Below, in pieces: positions 1-8,347 of a stretch of 64,000 bases of DNA (positions within the stretch are counted from its first letter, which is position 1; every line of letters starts with the position of its first letter). The notes below the pieces were generated by a model, which was not told the origin of the DNA, did no database searches, and saw nothing but the letters and a program-made list of their open reading frames with translations. The position numbers and the translations under genes were made by a program. This DNA is from Bosea sp. (in: a-proteobacteria). Its GTDB lineage: Bacteria > Pseudomonadota > Alphaproteobacteria > Rhizobiales > Beijerinckiaceae. The DNA is taken from assembly GCF_023953965.1 (NCBI RefSeq), contig NZ_JAMLIX010000001.1:620001-684000 (forward strand). Reading direction: 5' to 3'.

Positions 1-1
1 G

Positions 2-958
2 GATCGCGGGCGCCTCGGATTCCAGCGTTTCGGCGTCTCGCCGGCGGGCGCGATCGATCCGCTTTCGCTGGCCGTAGCCAATGTGCTGGTCGGCAACCCA
101 GCCGATTCCGCCGCGGTCGAGCTGGGGGTGGGCGTCACGCGCTTCGTCGCCGAGGGCAGCCTGCTCATCGCGCTCGCCGGCCCCGATTGCCAGCTCGAGG
201 TCGAAGGCAGGCGGATCCCCCAGCTGTCGAGCGTCGAGGTCCGCGACGGCGAGACCGTCATCGCCCGCGCCGGCGCCCGCGCCGTCTATGCCTATCTGGC
301 GGTCCGGGGCGGCGTCGCCGGTCCGCGCGAGATGGGCAGCCGCTCCCAGCACCGCCGCTCCGCCATCGGCGGCCCGGCGCTCGGGCCAGGCTCTGCTGTT
401 CGGGGCGGCGACGACACGGACGGCACGCCGAAGCGGCTCATCGGCAATCCGTTCGACGACCCAGGGCCGATCCGCATCCTGGCCGGTCCGCAGGACGATT
501 ATTTCGACCCGTCCATGATCGCCCGGCTCTGTCGCGGCGACTATCGCATCGGCGCCCTGCGCGACCGGATGGGGTTGCAGCTGGACGGGCCGCCCCTGCA
601 GCACCGCCATGGCTACAACATCGTTTCCGATGGCATCGTCGAGGGCGCGATCCAGGTCCCCGGCAACGGCCGGCCGATCGTGCTGCTCCGGGACCGGCAG
701 ACGACCGGCGGCTACCCCAAGATCGCGACCATCATCAGCGCCGATATCGGGCGTTTCGCCCAGTTGCCGTCCGGAACCGCCGTCCGGCTGCGCCTCGTCA
801 CCCTGGACGAGGCGATAGAGGCCGCGCGCGCCATGAAAAGCCTGATCGACGGGCTGGACGGCAAGCTCGCGCCGCTCGAGGCCGGCCTGAGCAGCGAACT
901 GCTCCTGAGCCTGAACCTGATCGACGGCGTGACCAGCGCCGAAGCTCCGGCGAGCTGA
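2..958 (+). CDS. Biotin-dependent carboxyltransferase family protein (KipA/PxpC-like), 5' end missing
   Basis: The reading frame is open from base 2, so the gene begins before the window; 318 residues are visible. The visible N-terminus reads GRLGFQRFGVSPAGAIDP, the typical opening of the KipA/PxpC family (carboxyltransferase domain of allophanate hydrolase, or subunit C of 5-oxoprolinase). Further family marks are RIPQLSSVEV and the late GRPIVLLRDRQTTGGYPKIA stretch. Members act with a PxpB/KipI-like partner in ATP-driven opening of 5-oxoproline or related cyclic amides; the partner would lie upstream, outside the window. A DapA-like gene follows after about 100 bases on the same strand. The family is clear; the exact substrate is not. 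Confidence 0.88.
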   Translation, partial: DRGRLGFQRFGVSPAGAIDPLSLAVANVLVGNPADSAAVELGVGVTRFVAEGSLLIALAGPDCQLEVEGRRIPQLSSVEVRDGETVIARAGARAVYAYLAVRGGVAGPREMGSRSQHRRSAIGGPALGPGSAVRGGDDTDGTPKRLIGNPFDDPGPIRILAGPQDDYFDPSMIARLCRGDYRIGALRDRMGLQLDGPPLQHRHGYNIVSDGIVEGAIQVPGNGRPIVLLRDRQTTGGYPKIATIISADIGRFAQLPSGTAVRLRLVTLDEAIEAARAMKSLIDGLDGKLAPLEAGLSSELLLSLNLIDGVTSAEAPAS

Positions 959-1056
959 CCTTCGGCCCATGACGACGTTTTCACCCGAAGGCCCGGCCAC
1001 GATTTGCGCGCATCCCGCCAAAACCCCATGCAAACCACCCCCAACTGAGGACGATC

Positions 1057-1986
1057 ATGGCTCTGCTCGATGAAACCGCGAAGGGTGTCTACGTCATCGC
1101 GGTGACGCCCTTTACCGAAACCGGGGCGCTCGATCTCGATAGCACCGACCGGATGGTCGATTTCTATCTGGAGAAGGGCGCGACCGGGCTCACGGTCCTC
1201 GGCATGATGGGCGAAGCGCCGAAGCTGACGGCCGATGAATCCCGCATCTTCGTGCGCCGCGTGCTGGCGCGGGTGCAGGGCCGCATCCCGGTCGTCGCCG
1301 GTGTCTCCTCCGCCGGCTTCGCGGCGATGCGCGAGCTCAGCGAGCGCGTGATGGACGACGGCGCCGCCGGCGTGATGGTCGCACCGCCCTCCAATCTGCG
1401 GACCGACGACCAGATCGTCTCCTATTACGCCATGGTCGCCGAGACGCTCGGGCCGAAGACGCCCTTCGTCCTGCAGGATTTCCCGCTCGTCACCCAGGTG
1501 CAGATCACTCCGGCCACGATCCTGAGGATCGTCGCCGCCCATCCCGCTTGCGTCATGCTCAAGCATGAGGACTGGCCGGGCCTCGCCAAGATTTCCGCCC
1601 TGCGCGCGGCGAGCGACCAGGGCAGCCGCCGCATCTCGATCCTCGTCGGCAATGGCGGGCTGTTCCTGCCGGAGGAGATGTCGCGCGGGGCGGACGGCGC
1701 CATGACGGGCTTCGCCTATCCCGAGATGATGGTCGATGTCTGGAAGGCGCATGCCGCCGGCGAGGTCGAGCGGGCGCAGGACCTCTTCGACGCCTATCTG
1801 CCTCTGGCGCGCTACGAGCAGCAGCCGGGGCTGGGCCTTTCCATCCGCAAATACACGCTGGCGAAGCGCGGCGCGATCGCCTCGGCCACCCTGCGCAAGC
1901 CGGGTGGGGCCTTGTCGAAGCTGGACGTCGCCGATATCGAGCGGCTCGTCGCGCGGCAGGAGCGGCGCCTGAAGGAGCTCGGCTGA
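1057..1986 (+). CDS. Dihydrodipicolinate synthase (DapA)-family lyase, atypical active site
   Basis: The 309-residue protein has the length and (beta/alpha)8 pattern of the DapA/NAL aldolase family. The Schiff-base lysine is probably K169 in MLKHEDWPG. Two usual catalytic features are changed. The GTTGE-type loop reads GMMGEA (about residues 49-54), and the tyrosine of the YNxP motif is replaced (VLQDFP, Q140). It is therefore unlikely to be the lysine-biosynthesis enzyme and more likely an aldolase or dehydratase for an organic acid. The start is preceded by CTGAGGACGATC, a reasonable ribosome binding site. It probably shares a transcript with the upstream carboxyltransferase-like gene and is followed by a LysR regulator. 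Confidence 0.82.
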   Translation: MALLDETAKGVYVIAVTPFTETGALDLDSTDRMVDFYLEKGATGLTVLGMMGEAPKLTADESRIFVRRVLARVQGRIPVVAGVSSAGFAAMRELSERVMDDGAAGVMVAPPSNLRTDDQIVSYYAMVAETLGPKTPFVLQDFPLVTQVQITPATILRIVAAHPACVMLKHEDWPGLAKISALRAASDQGSRRISILVGNGGLFLPEEMSRGADGAMTGFAYPEMMVDVWKAHAAGEVERAQDLFDAYLPLARYEQQPGLGLSIRKYTLAKRGAIASATLRKPGGALSKLDVADIERLVARQERRLKELG

Positions 1987-2061
1987 CGGCTATGGAACCG
2001 GTTCACAGGGAGCTCGTTCATATCGGCGTGCCGATCCCGGCATGATCTGAAGGGACCCGCG

Positions 2062-3162
2062 ATGCCGCCTCGCTCCGATACGTCACGCGATGGGTCCCTG
2101 GCGGATTTCGCGGCCGAGAACGACGAGGCCCCCGATACGGATCCGCTCTGCGGCGACGAAGCCGGCTATCCGGGGCTGGTTCGGACAGCCAGCAAGGGCG
2201 CGAGCCTGCGGAATTTCAACCTCAATCTCCTGCCCATTCTCGAAGCCCTGCTGGCTGAGCAGAACCTGTCGCGGGCCGCGCAGAAGCTGGGCATGTCGCA
2301 ATCGGCGGTGAGCCATGCCCTGGCCAAGCTGCGCTCGCAATTCCAGGACCCGCTCTTCGTGCGGTCGCGCTACGGGATCGAGCCGACCGCCAAGGCGCTC
2401 AGGCTGCGCGCCCCGGTCGCCTCGGCGCTCGGCGTCATCCGGCGGGAGATCGTCTCGCCCGAACACGCCGGGGAGACCGCGATCGGCCCGCGCTTCCAAT
2501 GCGGCGTGACCGAGCCCCTCGACGAAGGCCCCGCCCTGGTCTCGGCGACGATGGAGGCCCTCAGGGAGATCTCCGCCGAGACGGCGCTGACCTTCCGCGC
2601 CGTCGGCGGCAGCGACTGGAAGAAGATGCTCCGGCTGCGCTACCTCGACATCGTCTTCGACGCGAAGCCGGCCCCGGATTCCGACCTCGAATCGGAGTTC
2701 GTCAAGGATCGCCACTACAACTGCTATGTCCGGTCCGACAGCGCCATCGCCGCGGCGGACTTCACCATCGATCGCTATCTGAAGATGTCGCATGTGATCC
2801 TGGACACGCCGACGGCGGACAGCCGCTCGACCCTCAGGCAGGCGCTCGCCGCCCGCAACGGCAGCAGGACCATCGGCGCGCGCGTCCATACGCATTTCCA
2901 TGCGGCGCTGGTCGCCAGCCAGAGCGACCATGTCGGCACCGGCTATCGCGAGGACATCGCGCTCTATGCGCGCAACCTGCCGCTGCGCGTCCTCGACTGC
3001 CCCGTGCCGGCGGAGCCGTCGCCGCTGTTCATGACCTGGCTGCGCACGCGCACGAACGAGACCGCCCATAAGCGGATCCGCCAGCGCCTCACGCAGCTCT
3101 ATCGCCAGGAGGGCCTGCCGGAAGCACGGGACACGCGGCAGGCTCCTCCCGCCTCGCGCTAG
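2062..3162 (+). CDS. LysR-family transcriptional regulator with N-terminal extension
   Basis: The winged helix-turn-helix runs from about residue 50 (LRNFNLNLLPILEALL, then SRAAQKLGMSQSAVSHALAK) and is NodD/LeuO-like in style, followed by an effector domain up to residue 366. About 50 acidic, low-complexity residues precede the DNA-binding domain. The family normally starts near LRNFNLN, so the true start may be internal. It lies 75 bases after the DapA-like gene in the same direction, so it may control that operon. The inducer cannot be read from the sequence. Confidence 0.85.
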   Translation: MPPRSDTSRDGSLADFAAENDEAPDTDPLCGDEAGYPGLVRTASKGASLRNFNLNLLPILEALLAEQNLSRAAQKLGMSQSAVSHALAKLRSQFQDPLFVRSRYGIEPTAKALRLRAPVASALGVIRREIVSPEHAGETAIGPRFQCGVTEPLDEGPALVSATMEALREISAETALTFRAVGGSDWKKMLRLRYLDIVFDAKPAPDSDLESEFVKDRHYNCYVRSDSAIAAADFTIDRYLKMSHVILDTPTADSRSTLRQALAARNGSRTIGARVHTHFHAALVASQSDHVGTGYREDIALYARNLPLRVLDCPVPAEPSPLFMTWLRTRTNETAHKRIRQRLTQLYRQEGLPEARDTRQAPPASR

Positions 3163-3212
3163 AGCATCGGATACGAAAAGTGGAATCCACTTTTCGGAAA
3201 AATCCGATGCTC
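3162..3212. repeat. Long imperfect palindrome just after the LysR gene
   Basis: The outer arms GAGCATCGGAT (3162-3172) and ATCCGATGCTC (3202-3212) are exact reverse complements. Nested inside are CGAAAAGTGGA (3174-3184) and TCCACTTTTCG (3186-3196), also exact. The element begins at the stop codon of the LysR gene and could fold into a strong hairpin. A partial second copy of the outer arm (AGAGCATCG) occurs at about 3225-3233. Dispersed palindromes of this style are common in Hyphomicrobiales genomes. Here it may end transcription, although no clear T-run follows. Confidence 0.75.
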
Positions 3213-3672
3213 CAGCAATGAGATAGAGCATCGTTATCGCGTCCGGCAGGGCGCGCGATGATCTAGAATATCGGACCGGCCCCCCAGGTCATGGCTTCGT
3301 CGTGCGGATGCCGGGGTCGCCCGGGGCCCTGCCGCCGCGCCCCGTGGCCCCGGCCTCAACGCCGGAGATGAAGGGGGGTTGCAAGGGGCGATCACATCCG
3401 ACACATGTTCTAGTTGAGCTTGTTTCCTGTAAAGTGTCGAAATAGATAATCTTACAGACCCGGCAGCGATGCGCGAAGTACAAACTCGTATCTACATTAG
3501 TAGATATTTGCGACGTACTCATGACGATCCCTGGAACGCGTTACTTCCGTAACGATAGCGGACCGGGATACGCCCTTGCCATCTCTTTGAAGTCATGAGC
3601 CGTCGCAGATATGAAATTCCTTCATACCGCCGGGGAAGGCGTCGGCGCCGTCTCACGGGCGACGCGAACGAC
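3163..3672. other. 510-base gap between convergent LysR and racemase genes
   Basis: It holds the palindrome at 3162-3212, a possible small zinc-ribbon gene (3289-3522, minus strand) and an AT-richer patch at about 3400-3560. That patch has two short dyads: TATCTAC...GTAGATA near 3489-3506 and CGTTAC-TTCC-GTAACG at 3539-3554. I see no tRNA or insertion-sequence ends. The base composition of 3400-3560 is unlike the flanks. Confidence 0.6.
3289..3522 (-). CDS. Possible small zinc-ribbon protein
   Basis: The 77-residue frame has two CxxC pairs (CRVC at 20-23 and CVGC at 41-44), spaced as in small zinc ribbons or knuckles. The codons lie in an AT-richer patch. The first 52 residues look protein-like, while the C-terminal part (GATGRGGRAPGDPG) looks like read-through. 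An AGGGA sequence lies a few bases before the ATG. I do not recognise a family. It could be a chance frame; against that, the paired cysteines and the ribosome binding site agree. Confidence 0.3.
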   Translation of the reverse strand: MSTSQISTNVDTSLYFAHRCRVCKIIYFDTLQETSSTRTCVGCDRPLQPPFISGVEAGATGRGGRAPGDPGIRTTKP

Positions 3673-4419
3673 TCAATGATCGCGCAACAGGGATCCGAAG
3701 CCGGCCATGCGGTCCCGGATACCGGCCAGGCGCAGGCAATTCCACATGCTGGCCTGATTGCTGCCGATCACGGGCTTGCCGAGCTCGCGCTCCAGCGTCT
3801 CGACGATCCCGGTCGAACGCAGGGCCCCGCAGCTGATGAAGAGGGCATCGGCCTCGGGCCGATCGACATGGCGCGCGAAATCCATCAGGCAATCGGGCGA
3901 AACGCGGTTCATCTCGACATCGGTGAGCAGGCCGAGCCCCGCCAGATTGACGACATCGAAGCCCTGCCGGGTGAAATGGGCCTTTTCCAGCTCGTTGATA
4001 TCGTCTGTATAGGCGGTGGCCATGGCCACGCGCCGCGCGCCCACGGCCCGCAAGGCGGCGTGCACCCCCGACAGCAAGGTGGTGGCACGCCCCTGCGGCC
4101 TTGTCGCCTCGATCATGGCGATGATCTTGTCCTCGCCGATGACGAAGCTGCCCGCGGTGCAGTTGTAGCACAACACGTCGAGGTCCTGGCGGCCCGGCGA
4201 CAGCGTCGCCAGGGCGTCGCCGAGGTCGCGCTCCATGCCCGAAAGGCTGGCGACGGTGCAGGCGGTCTGCATCCGGACCCGGGTGAAGCTCAGCCCCACG
4301 CCCGGCGGGCACATGGCGAACATGTCGCCTTCCGTCAGGCCCGCATTGGCGACCGCGACGAAGCCGAGCCGCGCGCGGGGGTAAGGCCCGTCGTCGAAAC
4401 GCAGTTTATCGAAGGACAT
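3673..4419 (-). CDS. Asp/Glu racemase superfamily protein (maleate isomerase / arylmalonate decarboxylase type)
   Basis: The 248-residue protein has the two catalytic-type cysteines of this superfamily in the expected places: C87 in CYNCTAGS and C197 in ISCGALRST. Both being present favours an isomerase or racemase over arylmalonate decarboxylase, which keeps only the second. The enzyme is expected in the cytoplasm. It is the last gene of a leftward operon and starts four bases after the stop of an ABC ATPase, so its substrate is probably what that transporter imports. The substrate is unknown. Confidence 0.85.
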   Translation of the reverse strand: MSFDKLRFDDGPYPRARLGFVAVANAGLTEGDMFAMCPPGVGLSFTRVRMQTACTVASLSGMERDLGDALATLSPGRQDLDVLCYNCTAGSFVIGEDKIIAMIEATRPQGRATTLLSGVHAALRAVGARRVAMATAYTDDINELEKAHFTRQGFDVVNLAGLGLLTDVEMNRVSPDCLMDFARHVDRPEADALFISCGALRSTGIVETLERELGKPVIGSNQASMWNCLRLAGIRDRMAGFGSLLRDH

Positions 4420-4422
4420 GTC

Positions 4423-5238
4423 TCACTCCGTCATGCCAGCGGCATCGAAGCACTCCCGGATATGGGTCACGGCCTCGATGAAGGTGGGATCGCCCACCAT
4501 CGTATAGTTGCGGGGGCGCGGCAGGCGGACATCGATGACGGTGGCGATGCGGCCGGGGCGCTTGCTCATCACCACGATCCGGTCCGAGAGGAAGACCGCC
4601 TCCGAGATCGAGTGGGTGATGAACATCACCGTCTTGCGGCTTTCGAGCCAGACCCGCTGGAGCTCCAGGTTCATGGTTTCGCGCGTCATCGCGTCGAGCG
4701 CGCCGAAGGGCTCGTCCATCAGCAGGATCCGCGGATCGTGGATCAGGGCGCGGCAGAGGGCGACGCGCTGCTGCATGCCGCCGGAAAGCTGGTGCGGCAG
4801 CGACCGCTCGAAGCCGGCAAGGCCGGTGAGCGCGATCAGCTCGTCGAGCCGCCTGCGGTAGTCCTCGATGCGCTTGCCCCGCATCTCGAGCTGAAGCGTG
4901 ATGTTGCCGACGACGTCGCGCCAGGGCAGCAACGTCGCCTTCTGGAAGACGATGCCGACATCGGGATGCGGCTTCGTCACGACCTCGCCGGCGATCCTGA
5001 TCGTGCCCGTGCTCGGCGGGACGAGCCCGGCGACCGCGCGCATCAGCGTGCTCTTGCCGCAGCCGGAGGGACCCAGCACCGAGAGGAACTCACCCTCCGG
5101 GATGGCGAGATCGATCGTATCGAGGGCCAGAAGGTCCCCGAACCTTTGCGTCACTCCGGCGATGTCGATGGCGGGACGGGAAGCGGGCGCGCCCGCTTCC
5201 CGATGAGCCTCGTCACGGGCGATCCCGGCGTCCGGCAT
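4423..5238 (-). CDS. ABC transporter ATP-binding protein (nitrate/sulfonate/taurine type)
   Basis: This 271-residue ATPase has Walker A GPSGCGKST (56-64), signature LSGGMQQ (151-157), Walker B ILLMDEP (171-177) and a switch histidine in FITHSISEA. It belongs to the SsuB/TauB/NrtD-like group that powers uptake of small organic solutes. It sits three bases after the binding-protein gene and is followed by the racemase-family gene. The three ABC genes form a complete importer. The substrate is not readable from the ATPase. Confidence 0.93.
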   Translation of the reverse strand: MPDAGIARDEAHREAGAPASRPAIDIAGVTQRFGDLLALDTIDLAIPEGEFLSVLGPSGCGKSTLMRAVAGLVPPSTGTIRIAGEVVTKPHPDVGIVFQKATLLPWRDVVGNITLQLEMRGKRIEDYRRRLDELIALTGLAGFERSLPHQLSGGMQQRVALCRALIHDPRILLMDEPFGALDAMTRETMNLELQRVWLESRKTVMFITHSISEAVFLSDRIVVMSKRPGRIATVIDVRLPRPRNYTMVGDPTFIEAVTHIRECFDAAGMTE

Positions 5239-5241
5239 GGC

Positions 5242-6225
5242 TTACTCGGAGATGAATTCGTTGGTGTAGAGCTTGTCCAGAGGCAGCTTCGCGCTGATCT
5301 GCTTGGACTCGACGAGCTGGTCGACCATCGCCTGCCAGTCCTTCTCGGACATCTTGCCGAACGGCATTCCCTGCGTGTTGGGGGTGGACGTCGCCTCCAT
5401 CGACAGCTTCAGCTGGCTCAGCAGGAGATCGCGGTTGCGTACGAGATCGGGACGCTGCTTGACCAGAGCGTCGACCGCGGCCGCCGGCTCGGCCTTCGCC
5501 GCAGCGAACGCCTTGCCTGTCGCGCGGATGAAGCGGCGGGCGAGATCGGCATTGGTCTTCAGCCAGTCGGTATTGACGGCGATGCCGCCTTCCTGGGCGC
5601 TGACGCCGAAATCGGCATAGTAGAAATAGCTGATCTTGGCGCCCTGTGCCTCGAGCGGCGGGATGTGGAAATAGGCGGTGCCGGTGATCGCGTCGGCCCG
5701 CTTCTGGAGGAAGAGCGCGGTCTTGGCGCCGACGGCCGGCGAGATCACGTTGACCTGCGCGGGATCGAGCCCGCCGACGGCGGCGAGCACCGGGAACATC
5801 TGGGCGGTCGACTCGGCCTGGCTCATGGCGAGCACCTTGCCGGCCAGGTCCTTCGGCGTCTTGATGGGGGCGTCCGCATGGCTGATGATGACCATCGGCG
5901 AGCGCTGATGGACGCCGAACACACCCTTGAGCGGCATGCCGGATGCAATGCCCTTCACCATGGTGCCGTAGTCCAGGAATCCGATCGGATCGGTGCCCTG
6001 GGCGATCAGCTTCGCGGTATTGCTGGAGCCGCTGCCCTCGCCGAGCTGGAGGTCGATCCCCTCGGCCTTGTAGTAGCCCCTGTCGATCCCGAGGAAGAAC
6101 GGAGCGTGGGTGCCGTAGAGGCTGTAGTCCAGCCGGAAGCTGAGCTTGTCCTGGGCATGGGCGGCAGCGCTCATCGCGATGGCGGCGGTTGCGGCGATGG
6201 CCGCTTTCAGTAGACCGAACTTCAT
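5242..6225 (-). CDS. ABC transporter substrate-binding protein (NMT1/THI5-like, SsuA family)
   Basis: The start at 6225 gives a 327-residue protein with a clear signal peptide (KFGLLKAAIAATAAIAMSAAAHA), cut near AHA-QDK. The open frame continues far upstream, but that part overlaps the permease gene in another frame and is not coding. The mature protein follows the periplasmic binding fold of the SsuA/TauA/NMT1 group: LDYSLYGTHAPFF, GYYKAEGIDLQL, LIAQGTDPIGFLDYG. It is the solute receptor of the adjacent importer. Confidence 0.92.
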   Translation of the reverse strand: MKFGLLKAAIAATAAIAMSAAAHAQDKLSFRLDYSLYGTHAPFFLGIDRGYYKAEGIDLQLGEGSGSSNTAKLIAQGTDPIGFLDYGTMVKGIASGMPLKGVFGVHQRSPMVIISHADAPIKTPKDLAGKVLAMSQAESTAQMFPVLAAVGGLDPAQVNVISPAVGAKTALFLQKRADAITGTAYFHIPPLEAQGAKISYFYYADFGVSAQEGGIAVNTDWLKTNADLARRFIRATGKAFAAAKAEPAAAVDALVKQRPDLVRNRDLLLSQLKLSMEATSTPNTQGMPFGKMSEKDWQAMVDQLVESKQISAKLPLDKLYTNEFISE

Positions 6226-6260
6226 GATTATTTTCTCCCCTCTGTTGGCGTTCGTCGTCA

Positions 6261-7031
6261 TCATCGTGCGGTGAATTCGTCCCCCCGGACACTGATGTGC
6301 CAGGGGATCGTCAGCCTCTCGGCGAACTCGACTGCGTAATAAAGCACCAGGCCGATCACCATCAGCGCGACCAGGACGCTGAAGAGCAGCGTGGTGTCGA
6401 GGTTGGCGTTGGCGGAGAGCAGAAGATAGCCGAGCCCGCTCTCGGCGCCCACCCATTCGCCGACCACGGCGCCGACGGTGGCGAAGGCGATCGCGACCTT
6501 GAGGCCGGAGAAGATATAGGGCATCGCGAAGGGCAGCCTGATCTTCAGGAACGTCTTGAGGGCGGAGGACTGCATCGAGCGGGCGAGATCGTTGAGATCG
6601 GATTCGACCGAGCGCATCCCCGCGACCGTGCTGACGACGATGGGGAAGAAGGCGACGGAGAAGGCGATCAGCACCTTCGGCAGGAGGCCCAGGCCGAACC
6701 AGATGATGATCAGCGGCGCGACGGCGACCTTGGGGAAGGCCTGCGACACAACCAGCAGCGGCATGATCGCCCGCTCCAGCACGCGCGACCAGACCAGCAG
6801 GATGCCGAGCGGAATGCCGATGACGATGCTCAGGAAGAAGCCGCCCAGCGTCTCCAGCGTCGTGATCCAGGAGTGATAGAGGAGAAACCGGAAATCGCTC
6901 GCCAGGCGCTCGAGCACGCCCAGCGGCGGCGGCAGCAGATAGGCCGGCATCGCCAGCAGCGTGACACAGAGCTGCCACAGGACGATCGAGCACAGGATCG
7001 CCACCGTGGGATAGATCCAGTTCGTTCCCAT
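6261..7031 (-). CDS. ABC transporter permease
   Basis: The 256-residue polytopic inner-membrane protein has about six hydrophobic segments. The ATPase-docking EAA loop lies around residues 155-190 (SALKTFLKIRLPFAMPYIFSG). Sequence features such as VVSQAFPKVAVAPLIIIWFG are typical of SsuC/TauC/NrtB-type permeases. It lies between the M24 protein gene and the binding-protein gene in the leftward operon. Confidence 0.93.
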   Translation of the reverse strand: MGTNWIYPTVAILCSIVLWQLCVTLLAMPAYLLPPPLGVLERLASDFRFLLYHSWITTLETLGGFFLSIVIGIPLGILLVWSRVLERAIMPLLVVSQAFPKVAVAPLIIIWFGLGLLPKVLIAFSVAFFPIVVSTVAGMRSVESDLNDLARSMQSSALKTFLKIRLPFAMPYIFSGLKVAIAFATVGAVVGEWVGAESGLGYLLLSANANLDTTLLFSVLVALMVIGLVLYYAVEFAERLTIPWHISVRGDEFTAR

Positions 7032-7075
7032 CTCAGCCCCCCGGCAGGATTGAAGCCGACATCACCGACAGCCCC

Positions 7076-8239
7076 CTAGACGTCGAGCTCGATCAGCTTG
7101 CGCGGATAGTCGGTGAGGACCTCGCAGCCGTCCTCGGTCACGACGACGCTCTCGCTCGTCATGAAACAGAACTGCGGCATGAAAATCGAGGGCACGAGAT
7201 GGAAGGTCATGCCCGGCTGCAGCGGCGTCGGGTCATCGGGCTTCAGCGCCAGGAAGCGCCCCTCGGCCCAGTTGGGCGGAAAGCCGATGCCGATGCCGTA
7301 GGCGGTGCGATGGTCGAAGTAGTGGCCGAGCCCCGCCTTCTCGAAGACCGCCCGGCAGGCCGCATCGACCGCCCCGGAGGTAACGCCCGGGCGGATGGCG
7401 TCGATCGCCCGGTTCAGCGCGTCGATGACCACCTGGGCATGAAACTTGTGCTCGGCGGTGGCCGGGCCCACGATGCAGTTGCGCGCGATCATCGCATGGT
7501 AGCGGTTGATGTTCGCCGCCGCCTCGAGAAAGACGACGTCGCCGCGCTTGACCTCGCGGCGCTCCCAGGTGGTGAAGCACACGCCGGTCGCCTGCCCCGT
7601 CACGACCAGCGGCACCCGGGTATATTCGCTGCCGGCCTTGGTCGCCCCGTGCAGCATCGCCGCCGCGAGATCGTTCTCGGTGCAGCCCGGACGGACGGCC
7701 TTCACCGCGGCATCGAGCCCGGCGACGGCGGCTTTCGCGGCCTGGCGCATGAAGGCGAGCTGATCGGGCGACTTGATGGTGCGCGCCTTCTCGATGACGC
7801 CGCCCCAGTCGACCAGCCGGCCCGGCAGCGCGGCCTCGAGCTTCCGGTAGGACTGCACGCTGAGATAGGTGGAGGCCGTCTCCAGGCCGATCGGCCCGGC
7901 GCTTGCGACGCGCTCGCGGAAAAAGCCCGCGAGGATATCGACCGGATCATCGGTATCCTGGATCGCGACGAAGGTCCCGATATTGGCATTGGCCAGGGCG
8001 ACGGCGTGGTTGACCTGGCGCGACACCATGATCGGCGCGCCCTCCGGCAGCACCACGACGCACTGGAAGGTGAAATAGCCGATCGAGCGATAGCCCGTCA
8101 GCCAATAGATGTTCTCCGGATCGAAGAGGGTCACCGCGGCGAGGTCGCCGGCGCGCAGATCGGCCTGAACGAGCGCGAGGTTCGCCCGATAGACATCGGG
8201 CGGGAACGCAAGCTGCATGGGCGCGTAGGAGCTGGCCAC
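7076..8239 (-). CDS. M24-family protein, creatinase / ectoine-hydrolase-like, lacking metal ligands
   Basis: A GTG at 8239, five bases after the strong ribosome binding site CGGAGG, gives 387 residues; the longer open frame to 8320 lacks such a site. An N-terminal creatinase domain is followed by the pita-bread M24 fold. In metallopeptidases the motif GDxVxxDxG with a second Asp binds metal. Here it reads GDVVFLEAAANINRYHAMIA, so both aspartates are gone, as in creatinase and ectoine hydrolase DoeA. Late motifs YGIGIGFPPNW and ESVVVTEDG also resemble that group. It probably hydrolyses a small amide or amidine compound imported by the neighbouring ABC system. Confidence 0.85.
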   Translation of the reverse strand: MASSYAPMQLAFPPDVYRANLALVQADLRAGDLAAVTLFDPENIYWLTGYRSIGYFTFQCVVVLPEGAPIMVSRQVNHAVALANANIGTFVAIQDTDDPVDILAGFFRERVASAGPIGLETASTYLSVQSYRKLEAALPGRLVDWGGVIEKARTIKSPDQLAFMRQAAKAAVAGLDAAVKAVRPGCTENDLAAAMLHGATKAGSEYTRVPLVVTGQATGVCFTTWERREVKRGDVVFLEAAANINRYHAMIARNCIVGPATAEHKFHAQVVIDALNRAIDAIRPGVTSGAVDAACRAVFEKAGLGHYFDHRTAYGIGIGFPPNWAEGRFLALKPDDPTPLQPGMTFHLVPSIFMPQFCFMTSESVVVTEDGCEVLTDYPRKLIELDV

Positions 8240-8347
8240 GAAAACCTCCGAAAGCAGTTTCCGGAATAGGGGTAGCGGTTGTCTACATAACTTCCTAATA
8301 GCTATTTTCAGGGACGTCATAACCGCGAAGCTATGACGGGGGCGCAG
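8240..8347. promoter_or_regulatory. Divergent promoter region between the M24 operon and its LysR gene
   Basis: This 108-base AT-richer region contains the exact 10-base palindrome AATAGCTATT (8297-8306). It is a plausible LysR-type binding site for control of the leftward operon and autoregulation. No start site can be proven from sequence. Confidence 0.45.

Noticed and set aside
1057..1986. Lysine-biosynthesis DapA
   Set aside because: Key Thr and Tyr positions are changed and no lysine genes are near.
3595..6213. Plus-strand open frame of 872 codons
   Set aside because: It lies opposite three recognisable genes (racemase, ABC ATPase, binding protein) and has no protein-like features.
5242..6993. 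Fusion of permease-region frame to the ABC binding protein
   Set aside because: The upstream part overlaps the permease in another frame; a signal peptide starting at 6225 shows the true start.
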